Source: Lachnospiraceae bacterium
Lineage (GTDB): Bacteria > Bacillota > Clostridia > Lachnospirales > Lachnospiraceae
NCBI GenBank assembly: GCA_017427775.1
Contig: JAFRSD010000009.1
Span: forward strand, 181,326-245,325
Length of the DNA stretch: 64,000 bases
Reading direction: 5' to 3'
Shown: positions 26,279 to 35,575 of the stretch, in pieces
Layout: every line of letters begins with the position of its first letter
How positions within the stretch are numbered: position 1 is the stretch's first letter
Made by a program: the position numbers and the translations under genes
The notes under the pieces: generated by a model
Told to the model about the DNA's origin: nothing
The model's input: only the letters and a program-made list of their open reading frames with translations
Database searches by the model: none

Positions 26279-27187
26279 TCACTCCTGATTCGTGAGAGCG
26301 TCGATCAGCGCCTTCGCGGGAAGGGAGAGGGGCCATTTTTCGTCATAAGCAATGACGAGTTTACGCTTCGGAAGAGACTCGCGGAACGACAGGCGCCGGA
26401 GCGAGTCATCCTGATCCGGAAGGCAGAAGTCCGGCACACACGCGATACCGAGACCGATGCGGGCAAGATCCAGCAGAAGGTCGTTACTGTTCAGCTCGAT
26501 CGAAGGAACAAGGTCAAGCGACAGGCGCTGGAACTGCTTATGCAGGAAATCGCTCGTCGCCGAGTTTTTCGAAAGCATCATGATCGGATAATTAAGCAGT
26601 GTCCGTAACGGAAGCGTCCGTGTCTTCGAAGCATTGTCAGGAAAACATTCGGGAAAATGTTCCGGATTCCCGACGAAGACGTCCGAGAATTCGCGGATGT
26701 CCCGAACCTGCATGTTGCCGGTCAGCGATTCGTTGGGCGAGTTCGTTACGATCAGGTCGACCTGGCCCGCTTCGAGCATCTGCGCGCACCGCGGCGAAGT
26801 TCCGTTGATGATGTTGATGTGCACGTCCGGAAACTGCTCGTGCAGCGTTTTGAAGAACGGTACGAGAACATAGCGGCAGATCGTATCGCTTGCGGCAATC
26901 CGAAGCTGCATGCCGCCCTCAGAAGCGTCTCTTGACAGCTGGTTCTCGCCGCGCGTGATCAGCTGGATCGCAGGTTCGATGTGCTTCAGAAGCATCTCGC
27001 CTTCGGGCGTTAAGGAAACACGTTTCGTGTTACGGATGAAGAGCGTCTGCCCGAGCCTTTTTTCAAGAAGCTTGACCGACTGGCTGACAGCGGACTGGGA
27101 AATGTACAACCCCGCGGCGGCTTCGGAGAAGCTTAAGCTCTTCGCGACGTGGTAGAAGACTTTATATAATTCGTAGTTGATATCCAT
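26279..27187 (-). CDS. LysR-family transcriptional regulator
   Basis: 302 residues. Winged HTH over 1-60 with FSEAAAGLYISQSAVSQSVK as recognition region and LFIR at the wing, then a two-lobed effector domain (about 90-300). ATG at 27187 follows AAAGGAG with 7 bases. It is co-directional with the MraY-like gene, 33 bases behind it, and not divergent from any target, so its regulon cannot be guessed from position. An operon with the MraY-like gene would be unusual. Confidence 0.9.
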   Translation of the reverse strand: MDINYELYKVFYHVAKSLSFSEAAAGLYISQSAVSQSVKLLEKRLGQTLFIRNTKRVSLTPEGEMLLKHIEPAIQLITRGENQLSRDASEGGMQLRIAASDTICRYVLVPFFKTLHEQFPDVHINIINGTSPRCAQMLEAGQVDLIVTNSPNESLTGNMQVRDIREFSDVFVGNPEHFPECFPDNASKTRTLPLRTLLNYPIMMLSKNSATSDFLHKQFQRLSLDLVPSIELNSNDLLLDLARIGLGIACVPDFCLPDQDDSLRRLSFRESLPKRKLVIAYDEKWPLSLPAKALIDALTNQE

Positions 27188-27220
27188 GAGCCGGCTCCTT
27201 TCGGAATTGGTCAGGGGCTG

Positions 27221-28225
27221 TTATCTTACCCAGAAAGCTGCGAGGAAGAATAAGCCCGATATCATAACCTGTAAAAGCATAAAGCGGTACACCGTCTGCG
27301 TATCCGACCAGCCGGCTTTCTTGCGCGCGTGGTCGTGCAGCGGGGTGCGGATATTTTTCATGATGGAGATCTTCAGGAAACGCTTCAGGGAAACTTTGAT
27401 CAGTCCGAGCCCGCCGTCCAGAATGAAGATGCAGCAGAACGGAATGAACAGAAGCGGATCGGTCCGAAGTGCGAGGATCGCAAGGAACAGGCCGATCGCG
27501 CGGGAACCGGCGTCACCCATCATTAAAATGCTCGGCGGACAGTTATACCAAAGGTACGCGAGCAGGCAGCTGATCAGAATGACGCAGAGCCCGACGGGAC
27601 GCTCCGTGGTAATCGCCGGACGAAGGAACGGAAGGGCGAACAGGAACGAAGCCGTTGCAATAACGGAGAGTGTTCCGCTCAAGGCATCCACGCCGTCCGT
27701 GCAGTTCACGACGTTGATGGCAACCCAGATCAGGATGATCGAGAGAATCGCGAAGAGCCATACCGGAAGGGTGATGCTCTTCGGGGAGTTGCCGTCACGG
27801 ACAAGAAGCAGGCGGACAACCGGGCCGTTGCTCCAGATGTATGTCGCCGTTACGCCGGCAGCGATCAGAAAATCAAGAAATCCCTTCTTATATTCATTCC
27901 AGGGGTGCTCGCTCGCGTCATCCAAAAATCCGCTCAGCATACCGAGAACGATTGCTCCGATATAGAGCAGGTCTTCCACCTTGACCGGCAGGAAGAGCGC
28001 GGAAAGAACGGCGAAGACGAGAATGAAGATGATGCCTGCCCCGCGGGGCTTGCCCTTCGACTTTTCTCTGTTTACGGCAAATGCCCGTCCGCCGTCCGCG
28101 GGAAGCGCATCCTTCATAAAACGAAGCAGCAAAGCGGTACAGATAAATCCGACGGAACCGATGGCCAGCAATACGGCATAGCGGTTATATCCGTGGGGGT
28201 TCACCCCGAGTAATTCGAACAACAT
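27221..28225 (-). CDS. MraY-like phospho-sugar transferase
   Basis: 334 residues with about ten membrane helices. Seen: GFLDD (paired acidic residues), VVNCTDGVDALSG (the NxxxxxDGxDGL motif), MGDAGSRAIG, and PLHDHARKKAGWSDTQ, which stands for the usual PxHHHxE loop. It would move phospho-MurNAc-pentapeptide or a related sugar phosphate from UDP to undecaprenyl phosphate. H-D-H instead of H-H-H is a divergence I have the impression is shared by some clostridial MraY. The start ATG at 28225 has AGGAGG 7 bases upstream; the frame stays open further upstream but that part is antisense to purL. Confidence 0.8.
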   Translation of the reverse strand: MLFELLGVNPHGYNRYAVLLAIGSVGFICTALLLRFMKDALPADGGRAFAVNREKSKGKPRGAGIIFILVFAVLSALFLPVKVEDLLYIGAIVLGMLSGFLDDASEHPWNEYKKGFLDFLIAAGVTATYIWSNGPVVRLLLVRDGNSPKSITLPVWLFAILSIILIWVAINVVNCTDGVDALSGTLSVIATASFLFALPFLRPAITTERPVGLCVILISCLLAYLWYNCPPSILMMGDAGSRAIGLFLAILALRTDPLLFIPFCCIFILDGGLGLIKVSLKRFLKISIMKNIRTPLHDHARKKAGWSDTQTVYRFMLLQVMISGLFFLAAFWVR

Positions 28226-28273
28226 AGAAAGACCTCCTGCGCCGGGCATTTTCCTGCCGCGGCCTTCCCGCAT

Positions 28274-28302
28274 ATTGTATCGCAAAAGGCTCGGAAAAGC
28301 AA
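28274..28302 (-). promoter_or_regulatory. Putative promoter of the MraY-like gene
   Basis: On the minus strand TTGCTT (28302-28297), 17 bases, TACAAT (28279-28274). The leader is about 42 nt. It lies back to back with the purL promoter region. Confidence 0.5.
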
Positions 28303-28304
28303 GC

Positions 28305-28322
28305 GATTTACATAAGTAAATC
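28305..28322. promoter_or_regulatory. Palindromic operator-like site
   Basis: GATTTACATAAGTAAATC has perfect 7-base arms around ATAA. It lies in the divergent gap between the MraY-like gene and purL, beside the -35 box of the minus-strand promoter. Confidence 0.5.
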
Positions 28323-28323
28323 T

Positions 28324-28377
28324 TATAAATAAAATGACTTTTATTAATTTCATTTATAAATAAAGGAATGGTATACT
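28324..28377 (+). promoter_or_regulatory. purL upstream region with direct repeat and -10 box
   Basis: TTATAAATAAA occurs at 28324-28334 and 28355-28365, 31 bases apart (about three helical turns). TATACT (28372-28377) is a likely -10; the matching -35 (TTCATT, 28349-28354) is weak, as in activator-dependent promoters. Confidence 0.4.
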
Positions 28378-28468
28378 GAACCAAAAGAATCCGTTCGCCT
28401 TTCCGATGGAAGTGCGGCGGAGGGAAAAGCAGAAAACCGGCATCCGCCGGATAAAAGGAGGATATACG

Positions 28469-31400
28469 ATGGGCCAGGTGCGCAGAATTTATGTAGAGAA
28501 GAAAGCCCCATTTGCGGTTCGCGCGAAGGAACTGAAGGGCGAGCTTCGGGACTATCTCGGACTGACCGGACTGGAGGAAGTCCGCGTATTTGTCCGCTAT
28601 GACGTGGAGAATATCAGCGAGGAAACATACCGGAAGGCATTGGTGACCGTGTTCAGCGAGCCGCCGATCGATGACGTATATGAGGAGAAGCTTCCGCTTG
28701 CGGACGGCGACCGCGTATTCTCGGTAGAGTATCTGCCGGGACAGTTCGACCAGAGAGCCGACTCCGCGGAACAGTGCGTAAAGCTTTTGAAGGAGACCGA
28801 GGAGCCGATCATCCGCTCCGCCACGACTTATATTCTGAAGGGCAGCCTCACCGATGAGGAATTTGACGGGGTTGTCAGCTACTGCATCAACCCCGTGGAT
28901 TCGAGACGGACCGGCGAGCAGAAGCCCGATACGCTCGTTACCGAGTTCGCCGTTCCCGAGGACGTGAAGATCTTCGACGGATTTACCGCGATGGCGGAGG
29001 CCGACCTGAAGGCACTTTATGATTCCCTGAACCTTGCGATGACATTTAACGATTTCAAGTTCATCCAGGATTACTTTAAAAACGAAGAGAAGCGCGATCC
29101 GTCCATGACCGAGATCCGCGTGCTGGATACCTACTGGTCCGATCACTGCCGTCACACGACGTTCCAGACCGAGCTGACCGATGTAAAGATTGAAGACGGT
29201 GATTACGCAGAGCCGATCCGTCAGGCATTTGCCGATTATCAGGCTGAGCGTACCGTATTATATAAGGACCGCAACGACAAATTCATCTGCCTGATGGATG
29301 TTGCGCTTCTTGCCATGAAGAAACTCCGTGCCGAGGGCAAGCTTCAGGACATGGAGGTTTCCGACGAGATCAACGCTTGCTCCATCGTCGTTCCGGTTAC
29401 GATCGAGAAGAAGGAAGGACCGGTTACCGAGGAATGGCTCGTATTTTTCAAGAACGAGACACACAACCATCCGACCGAGATCGAGCCGTTCGGCGGCGCC
29501 GCAACCTGTCTCGGCGGCGCGATCCGTGACCCGCTTTCCGGCCGCGGCTATGTATATCAGGCAATGCGTGTGACCGGTGCTGCCGATCCGACCGCATCCT
29601 TAAAGGATACGCTTGCGGGCAAGCTTCCGCAGCGTAAGCTTACCACCGGTGCCGCAAAGGGCTACAGCTCTTATGGTAACCAGATCGGTCTTGCAACCGG
29701 ACTCGTAGATGAAATCTATCACCCGAACTACGTCGCAAAGCGTATGGAGATCGGTGTTGTTATGGGTGCCGCTCCGCGGGCAAATGTAAAACGTGAGAAT
29801 TCCGATCCCGGTGACGTGATCATTCTGATGGGCGGACGTACCGGACGTGACGGCTGCGGCGGTGCAACCGGTTCTTCGAAGAAGCATACGACCGAATCCA
29901 TCCACACCTGCGGCGCGGAAGTTCAGAAGGGTAACGCTCCGACCGAGCGTAAACTGCAGAGACTGTTCCGTAGAGGCGAGGTCAGCAAGCTTATCAAGAA
30001 GTGTAACGACTTCGGTGCGGGCGGCGTTTCCGTAGCGATCGGCGAGCTGGCAGCAGGCCTTCGCGTGGATCTTGATAAGGTTCCGAAGAAGTATGCCGGT
30101 CTTGACGGTACCGAGCTTGCCATCTCCGAATCCCAGGAGCGTATGGCAATCGTTGTCGACAAGAAGGATGCGGCACAGATGCTTGCTTATGCCGAGGAGG
30201 AGAACCTGGAGGCGGTTATCGTTGCGGAGGTTACGAAGGAGCCCCGTCTCGTTCTTACCTGGAGAGGCAAGGAGATCGTTAACATCAGCAGGGCGTTCCT
30301 TGACACGAACGGAGCGCATCAGGAGACAACGGCGGTTGTTAAGACACCGTCGAAGAAGGACTCCTTCTTTAATAAGGATAATACTTATAAGGCACACAGC
30401 GTAGACAAGAAGGGCGGTTTCGGCGACAGCTCGAAGGATGACGCGGCAGGCCGTAAGGCGGCATGGCTTTCGATGCTTTCCGATCTGAATGTATGCTCGA
30501 AGAAGGGTCTCGTGGAGATGTTCGACTCCTCAATCGGTGCCTGCACGGTAACGATGCCTTACGGCGGCGTATATGAGAGCACGCCTACCCAGACGATGAT
30601 CGCGAAGCTTCCGGTTCTCGACGGAGCATGCGACACCGTTACGATGATGAGCTACGGTTTCGATCCGTACCTTTCCTCCTGGAGCCCGTTCCACGGTTCC
30701 GCTTACGCGGTGATCAGTTCCGTTGCGAAGATTGTTGCTTCGGGCGGCGACTATAAGAAGATCCGCTTTACCTTCCAGGAATACTTCCGCCGTCTCGGAA
30801 ATGACCCGAAGCGCTGGGGCGAGCCGCTTGCAGCCCTGCTCGGTGCATACGAGGCACAGGTGAAGTTGGGACTTCCGTCCATCGGCGGTAAGGATTCCAT
30901 GTCCGGTTCCTTCAACGAGATCGACGTTCCGCCGACACTCGTTTCCTTTGCCGTAGATGTTGCGAAACTTTCCGATATCGTTACCAACGAGTTTAAGCAG
31001 GCCGGCAGCAGAGTAGTCGTATTTGACATGGCAAAGGATGCATATGACCTTCCCGATTACGAGCAGGCCATGGCGATGTACGATAAGATCCATGAGTTGT
31101 CCCAAAAGGGCGCGTTCCGTTCGATGTACGCCCTCGGCAAATACGGTATTGCGGAAGCAATGAGCAAGATGGCGTTCGGTAACGGACTCGGCATCCGCCT
31201 TTGCGGCAAAGTAAGCCGCGAGGAAGCATTTGCCCCGGCATACGGCAGCATCCTCGCCGAGATCGACGAAGAGAAACTTGCAATGCTCGATGAGGCAGGC
31301 ATCGCTTACCGCAAGGTCGGCAAGGTAACCGATTGCGGCACCTTCCGCTGGAAGCTGAAGCCCGGCTGCTGCGGCGGCAATTCCTGCGGCGCCGAGGAAG

Positions 31401-32365
31401 AATATATGGAGATCAGCCTCGAAGAGGCACTCGGCGCATATAACGGAACACTTGAGAAGGTATTCCCGACCAAGTCTCCGGTAGCGGCACAGATCGAGGA
31501 CACCAAGGTTCCCGCTCCGATTTACGAGGCGAAGAACATTTATATCGCAAAGAACAGGATCGCAAAGCCGAAGGTATTCATTCCGGTATTCCCGGGCACG
31601 AACTGCGAATACGATACGAAGCTTGCGTTCGAGCGTGCAGGCGCGGAAGTGGAGACGGTTGTATTCCGTAACATGACCGCACAGAACATCACGGATTCCG
31701 TTGAGGACTTCGTAAAGGCAATCAACGACGCACAGATTCTGATGTTCCCCGGCGGCTTCTCCGCAGGTGACGAGCCCGACGGTTCCGGCAAATTCATCGC
31801 GACCGCCTTCCGTAACCCGAAGATCAGCGATGCCGTTAACAAGCTCTTAAAGGACCGCGACGGTCTGGCACTCGGTATCTGTAACGGTTTCCAGGCGCTC
31901 ATTAAGCTCGGACTTGTTCCTTACGGCGAGATCGTTCCGCAGACTTCGGACAGCCCGACGCTAGCGATGAACAACATCGGCCGTCATATCAGTAAGAGCG
32001 TTTACACGAAGGTGGTAAGCAACTTAAGTCCCTGGCTTCAGAAGGCCGAGCTCGGCGGCGTATACAGCATTCCCGCTTCCCATGGTGAAGGACGGTTCGT
32101 AGCCAATGACGAGTGGCTTTCGAAGCTTCTTGCAAACGGCCAGATCGCGACACAGTATGTGGACGAGAACGGCAATCCGACCATGGTCGAGCAGTTCAAC
32201 CCGAACGGTTCCTACTGGGCGATCGAGGGCATTACTTCTCCGGACGGACGCGTGCTCGGTAAGATGGCACACAGCGAGCGTCGCGGCACCGGCGTGGCGA
32301 TGAACATCACCGGCGAGCAGAACCAGCTGATCTTCGAAAGCGGCGTTTCCTATTATAAGGATTGA
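28469..32365 (+). CDS. purL: Phosphoribosylformylglycinamidine synthase, large single-chain type
   Basis: 1298 residues. It converts FGAR, ATP and glutamine to FGAM. It has the linker and synthetase core with DTYWSDHCRHTTF, FKNETHNHPTEIEPFGGAATC and GGKDSMSG, and a C-terminal glutaminase with FIPVFPGTNCEYD, LGICNGFQ (catalytic Cys) and ASHGEGRF (His-Glu). A Cys-rich insertion PGCCGGNSCGAEEE precedes the glutaminase and is not a general feature of the family. Many Bacillota use the small PurS/PurQ/PurL complex instead. ATG at 28469 follows AAAGGAGG. It is transcribed alone, up to a terminator. Confidence 0.95.
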   Translation: MGQVRRIYVEKKAPFAVRAKELKGELRDYLGLTGLEEVRVFVRYDVENISEETYRKALVTVFSEPPIDDVYEEKLPLADGDRVFSVEYLPGQFDQRADSAEQCVKLLKETEEPIIRSATTYILKGSLTDEEFDGVVSYCINPVDSRRTGEQKPDTLVTEFAVPEDVKIFDGFTAMAEADLKALYDSLNLAMTFNDFKFIQDYFKNEEKRDPSMTEIRVLDTYWSDHCRHTTFQTELTDVKIEDGDYAEPIRQAFADYQAERTVLYKDRNDKFICLMDVALLAMKKLRAEGKLQDMEVSDEINACSIVVPVTIEKKEGPVTEEWLVFFKNETHNHPTEIEPFGGAATCLGGAIRDPLSGRGYVYQAMRVTGAADPTASLKDTLAGKLPQRKLTTGAAKGYSSYGNQIGLATGLVDEIYHPNYVAKRMEIGVVMGAAPRANVKRENSDPGDVIILMGGRTGRDGCGGATGSSKKHTTESIHTCGAEVQKGNAPTERKLQRLFRRGEVSKLIKKCNDFGAGGVSVAIGELAAGLRVDLDKVPKKYAGLDGTELAISESQERMAIVVDKKDAAQMLAYAEEENLEAVIVAEVTKEPRLVLTWRGKEIVNISRAFLDTNGAHQETTAVVKTPSKKDSFFNKDNTYKAHSVDKKGGFGDSSKDDAAGRKAAWLSMLSDLNVCSKKGLVEMFDSSIGACTVTMPYGGVYESTPTQTMIAKLPVLDGACDTVTMMSYGFDPYLSSWSPFHGSAYAVISSVAKIVASGGDYKKIRFTFQEYFRRLGNDPKRWGEPLAALLGAYEAQVKLGLPSIGGKDSMSGSFNEIDVPPTLVSFAVDVAKLSDIVTNEFKQAGSRVVVFDMAKDAYDLPDYEQAMAMYDKIHELSQKGAFRSMYALGKYGIAEAMSKMAFGNGLGIRLCGKVSREEAFAPAYGSILAEIDEEKLAMLDEAGIAYRKVGKVTDCGTFRWKLKPGCCGGNSCGAEEEYMEISLEEALGAYNGTLEKVFPTKSPVAAQIEDTKVPAPIYEAKNIYIAKNRIAKPKVFIPVFPGTNCEYDTKLAFERAGAEVETVVFRNMTAQNITDSVEDFVKAINDAQILMFPGGFSAGDEPDGSGKFIATAFRNPKISDAVNKLLKDRDGLALGICNGFQALIKLGLVPYGEIVPQTSDSPTLAMNNIGRHISKSVYTKVVSNLSPWLQKAELGGVYSIPASHGEGRFVANDEWLSKLLANGQIATQYVDENGNPTMVEQFNPNGSYWAIEGITSPDGRVLGKMAHSERRGTGVAMNITGEQNQLIFESGVSYYKD

Positions 32366-32401
32366 TCCCTGATTTAATAAGAAAAGTAGTAGTGTTATAA
32401 T

Positions 32402-32450
32402 ATCAGCCTCGGAAAATGTGAAAAAATGCATTTTCCGAGGCTGATTTTTT
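32402..32450 (+). terminator. Terminator after purL
   Basis: A perfect 17-pair stem, ATCAGCCTCGGAAAATG (32402-32418) with 32429-32445, ten-base A-rich loop and a T-run. Its inner part includes the GGAAAATG/CATTTTCC pair also seen at 2077-2095. Confidence 0.92.
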
Positions 32451-32498
32451 CAATCGGATGCACTAATAAGCAGAAGGGTTAAAGGAAGGGGGAAATAT

Positions 32499-33056
32499 AT
32501 GGATCCGGGAGCGGAAAGCTACCGCAGATACCTCTTGGGCGATAAGAGCGGACTGGAAGAGATTATCGGATTATTTTACGACGGTTTGATTCTGTACCTG
32601 AATCTGTATGTACGGAACCTGACCGAAGCGGAGGAACTTGCAGAAGAGACGCTGTTTGTTCTTGTTTCAAAGAAACCGGCATTTTCCGGGAAATCCTCTT
32701 TCAAGACCTGGCTTTATGCGATCGGAAGGCATACGGCCATCCGTTATCTTCACCGTCGTTCCCGGGAGGTCTCGGTCGCAGATATGGAATCGGAATCCGG
32801 CCGGGGGCAGATACAGGATGCGGAGAGGACGATATTAATAAAGGAACGGGATCGGAATCTGTATCGATGCCTCAGCCGCCTGAAGGATGATTACCGGCAG
32901 GTGATCTGGCTTCGGTATTATGAACAGATGAGCAATAAAATGATCGCGGCTGTTATGAAGAAAAGCGTGTACAGCGTGGAGCATCTTTTGAAGAGAGCAA
33001 AAGAAGCATTACGGACAGAATTGGAAAAGGAGGGATTTCCGTATGAGGAGTCATGA
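32499..33056 (+). CDS. ECF-type RNA polymerase sigma factor
   Basis: 185 residues. Region 2 (about 20-90) contains NLTEAEELAEETLFVLVSK and SFKTWLYAIGRHTAIRYL; region 4 (about 125-180) contains LKDDYRQVIWLRYYEQMSNK and a HTH SVYSVEHLLKRAKEAL. No region 1.1 or 3. ATG at 32499 has GGAAGGGGG upstream. Its end overlaps the next gene by 14 bases, so a sigma/partner pair is likely. It probably controls its own operon. Confidence 0.88.
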   Translation: MDPGAESYRRYLLGDKSGLEEIIGLFYDGLILYLNLYVRNLTEAEELAEETLFVLVSKKPAFSGKSSFKTWLYAIGRHTAIRYLHRRSREVSVADMESESGRGQIQDAERTILIKERDRNLYRCLSRLKDDYRQVIWLRYYEQMSNKMIAAVMKKSVYSVEHLLKRAKEALRTELEKEGFPYEES

Positions 33057-33648
33057 AGAAGTATTCTCCCGTCTGCTGGAACGGGAGAAAGAGTATCTGC
33101 TGATGCGGGAATCACGGCATAAGAGAATCCGGCGAATCTGTATTTTAGCATTATCCGGCAGTGTCGCAATTCTGCTGGTAATTGCGTTAATCGTGGCAGT
33201 GAGGAATGCTGAGACCGTTCCCCAAAACCGCGACAATGTTGTTACCGGAGAGCTTGTTCAGCGCCCGACGGTTCTTTCGCCGACCCCTGTGGTTACTCCG
33301 GAGGCATATGTATGTTCCTGGAAGGCGGATACTCAGGAAGCCTACGCGGAAATTGACAGGGACCAAAAGAGAGTATATGCCGTAACCAATAACACGGAGG
33401 AGAACCGGACTGCAACCGTTATCGTGACCTATTACAGCCTGAATGTGGAGTTCAATCAAATCACTTCCCATACGGTAGAAAAGTCCTGTACGGGTACTTC
33501 GGCGGAAATACCCATTGCAGTTCCCGAAAATGAGGTAATCAACCGCATCTGTACCGAGCATATAATCTATGAAAACGGAAGTCCGGTGTATACCGAACGG
33601 TTTTTTATCATAGCGGAGGAATCCGTGCTTTTGGAAGGAGGAGAATAG
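33043..33648 (+). CDS. Membrane protein, likely anti-sigma partner of the ECF sigma factor
   Basis: 201 residues. A short basic cytosolic part (1-32), one membrane helix (about 33-55), a Thr/Pro-rich linker (TVLSPTPVVTP) and an extracytoplasmic beta-rich domain with two cysteines. Position after and overlap with the sigma gene suggest anti-sigma function, but there is no zinc-anti-sigma HxxxCxxC motif and the cytosolic part is short, so this is inference. It is followed by a lipoprotein gene 4 bases later. Confidence 0.6.
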   Translation: MRSHEEVFSRLLEREKEYLLMRESRHKRIRRICILALSGSVAILLVIALIVAVRNAETVPQNRDNVVTGELVQRPTVLSPTPVVTPEAYVCSWKADTQEAYAEIDRDQKRVYAVTNNTEENRTATVIVTYYSLNVEFNQITSHTVEKSCTGTSAEIPIAVPENEVINRICTEHIIYENGSPVYTERFFIIAEESVLLEGGE

Positions 33649-33652
33649 TATT

Positions 33653-35119
33653 ATGAAGAAGACAGTATCGGTATTGGGATTGATCCTTGTCGTGCTTGCA
33701 GCGGTCTCATGTACGAAGAAGCAGGATAATCCTTCTGTAACTCCGTCGGAAGTTACACAGGCGGTCAACCCTGAGATTACGCCGGAGGGAACGCCGACGG
33801 CAGAGGCAACCATCTCCCCGACTCCGACGCAGAAAAATACGCCGACCCCGACGCTTAACCCGGCTTACGGACCCAAAATCAACTGGGTGGTCAGCTTTAT
33901 TAATGGTCCGACCAAGGCGGAACAGGATAAGATTAACCGCCTGCTCAGGGAAAAGGGAGTCGACTGTTATGTAAACTTTATCTATAATGTCCATGCGGAT
34001 GACGCGGAAGAATACCTGAAGTGGCTGGACGAGGCACACACTTCGTATATGAAATATGACATTATCAATTCTCAGGCGAGACCGGCAGAAAGCAACAAGA
34101 ATTATCCTTTGATCATTGAAAGGGATTATATGATTGACCTGTCGGAGTATTTACAAACGGAGCTGGGAGCAAAACTCTATCAGGCGTATGCGCCGATGGA
34201 CTGGGATCTGATAAGAATTGACGGAGCCATTCGTTCAATCCCGAGTATCACAACTTTGAGTCATCGGTATCGGGGCGTGTTTTTAAGTGTAAACGATAAA
34301 TATGCGGAATGGTTTGAAGACTTTGACGGAAGTTACGAGAGTCTTCGTAAGATCTATGACGATATCGGAGACCGAAATCTTGTGATTCAAATGGATATGA
34401 CAGGCCAGGTGCTGTTCGCGTGTATGGGATATCAAACGATCAACAATGCAATCCTCTATGACCAAAAGCAGGACAGGATTCTGTCTGTTTTAGATGTCAG
34501 CGATCAATTGAATACGCTTACGGCCGAATTGCATCGGGATTTGTCGGAAGGAATACTGGAGGCGCCGTATGGTCAGGAAAAGGTCGAAAAAGAAGTACTC
34601 GCGGAGTATTACCTGTTTGACCGAAAGAAAAAGGAAGGTTACACAGATATCCTGATTACGGAAGATTTAGGTCTTGCGCGCCGCGGATTCAATTACGGAA
34701 TATCCAAGGACTCCGAAAAGAAAGACCTTGCTTTTCTGGTTCTGGCGACATGTTATTCCGATCCGGAGATTGCGGCAATTCTTCGAAAGCCGGTAGATGC
34801 GGAGGAGGAAGGAAGCTGGGAGGAGAGAATGGAACGGTTAAAGGATGTGGATATCACAAAGGCGCCGTTATTCGGTTTTTCGTTATTTGTTAATAAGGCC
34901 GAATATCCTGCGGAAAACTATATGTCAGAGCATGTTATCACGATGGTTTTAATAGAATTGTTCGGTGCAAACTACTACAGTCCGAACCGCTCCGTGAATC
35001 CGGTTTATCACGAACTGGATTTTACCAATGTAATGAAAAGCCTTTCCTATTCGCGGCTGATAGAAGAGTATCGCCGGCAGCTTGGTGAGTTTCGAAAAAA
35101 GCAGAATTCCGGCAGCTGA
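33653..35119 (+). CDS. Lipoprotein resembling an extracellular solute-binding protein
   Basis: 488 residues. Lipobox AVSC (Cys20), then a Thr/Pro-rich linker (about 28-66) with repeated TPTP units, then a globular domain whose start, INWVVSFINGPTKAEQDKIN, and length recall family 1 solute-binding proteins (ABC type), including YMIDLSEYLQTELG in the ligand lobe region. No ABC permease is nearby. It shares an operon with the ECF sigma factor and its membrane partner, so it may be a sensor or target. ATG at 33653 follows GGAAGGAGGAG. Confidence 0.65.
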   Translation: MKKTVSVLGLILVVLAAVSCTKKQDNPSVTPSEVTQAVNPEITPEGTPTAEATISPTPTQKNTPTPTLNPAYGPKINWVVSFINGPTKAEQDKINRLLREKGVDCYVNFIYNVHADDAEEYLKWLDEAHTSYMKYDIINSQARPAESNKNYPLIIERDYMIDLSEYLQTELGAKLYQAYAPMDWDLIRIDGAIRSIPSITTLSHRYRGVFLSVNDKYAEWFEDFDGSYESLRKIYDDIGDRNLVIQMDMTGQVLFACMGYQTINNAILYDQKQDRILSVLDVSDQLNTLTAELHRDLSEGILEAPYGQEKVEKEVLAEYYLFDRKKKEGYTDILITEDLGLARRGFNYGISKDSEKKDLAFLVLATCYSDPEIAAILRKPVDAEEEGSWEERMERLKDVDITKAPLFGFSLFVNKAEYPAENYMSEHVITMVLIELFGANYYSPNRSVNPVYHELDFTNVMKSLSYSRLIEEYRRQLGEFRKKQNSGS

Positions 35120-35144
35120 TTGAATAAATACGAAACCGGTATTA

Positions 35145-35188
35145 GAAAGAAGAGGGGAGTGTGCCGAATGGCATTCCCCTCTTCTTTC
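35145..35188. terminator. Long hairpin terminator after the ECF operon
   Basis: GAAAGAAGAGGGGA pairs perfectly with 35175-35188, and an inner TGCC/GGCA extends the stem. T-rich sequence is inside the 3' arm, and the exit bases are not T-rich. Confidence 0.7.
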
Positions 35189-35255
35189 GGAAAATACGAT
35201 GTGAAAAGGCCGGAAAGAGGGGAAAAAACAGCAGAAAATTTCTTGAAAATAATGC

Positions 35256-35284
35256 TTGCATTTTATATTTCGTTATGTTACAAT
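35256..35284 (+). promoter_or_regulatory. S10 operon promoter
   Basis: TTGCAT (35256-35261), 17 bases, TACAAT (35279-35284), the same hexamers and spacing as the rpsF promoter. It gives a long leader of about 285 nt. Confidence 0.75.
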
Positions 35285-35290
35285 TGATTT

Positions 35291-35575
35291 CGCTGTGACG
35301 TGATAGCTGTGAAGCGTGAGGTTGCCGATCGCAAGATCGGGTTTTTCCGTGGAGCGAATGTCATGAGTCAATTCTGGCGACAAGTCACTGTACCAATACC
35401 AACATACTTCTGCCAATCGCGGCAGATAAGACGTGTGAAACAAAGGTAATTCGGTAACACAGCCAAGCAGAAATGCTTGGTCTTATTTTCCGAAAAGCAG
35501 GAAACACACGGTTGAGTGTACAGGCACCACTTGTTGTACTTTACCCACTAAGTGCGAAAAGGAGGCGCTATTTTT
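35291..35575 (+). promoter_or_regulatory. Long S10-operon leader with two terminator-like hairpins
   Basis: No convincing gene is present in this gap. CCGATC-GCAA-GATCGG (35325-35340) with a GNRA tetraloop is followed by GTTTTT, and CCAAGCA-GAAA-TGCTTGG (35463-35480) is followed by TCTTATTTT. Both look like attenuators, so the leader may control the S10 operon by premature termination, for example through r-protein L4, as in other bacteria. The regulator is inference. Confidence 0.5.

Noticed and set aside
28226..29155. Upstream extension of the MraY-like frame, making it over 640 codons
   Set aside because: It runs antisense into purL. The MraY homology starts at 28225, where an AGGAGG site and ATG are present.
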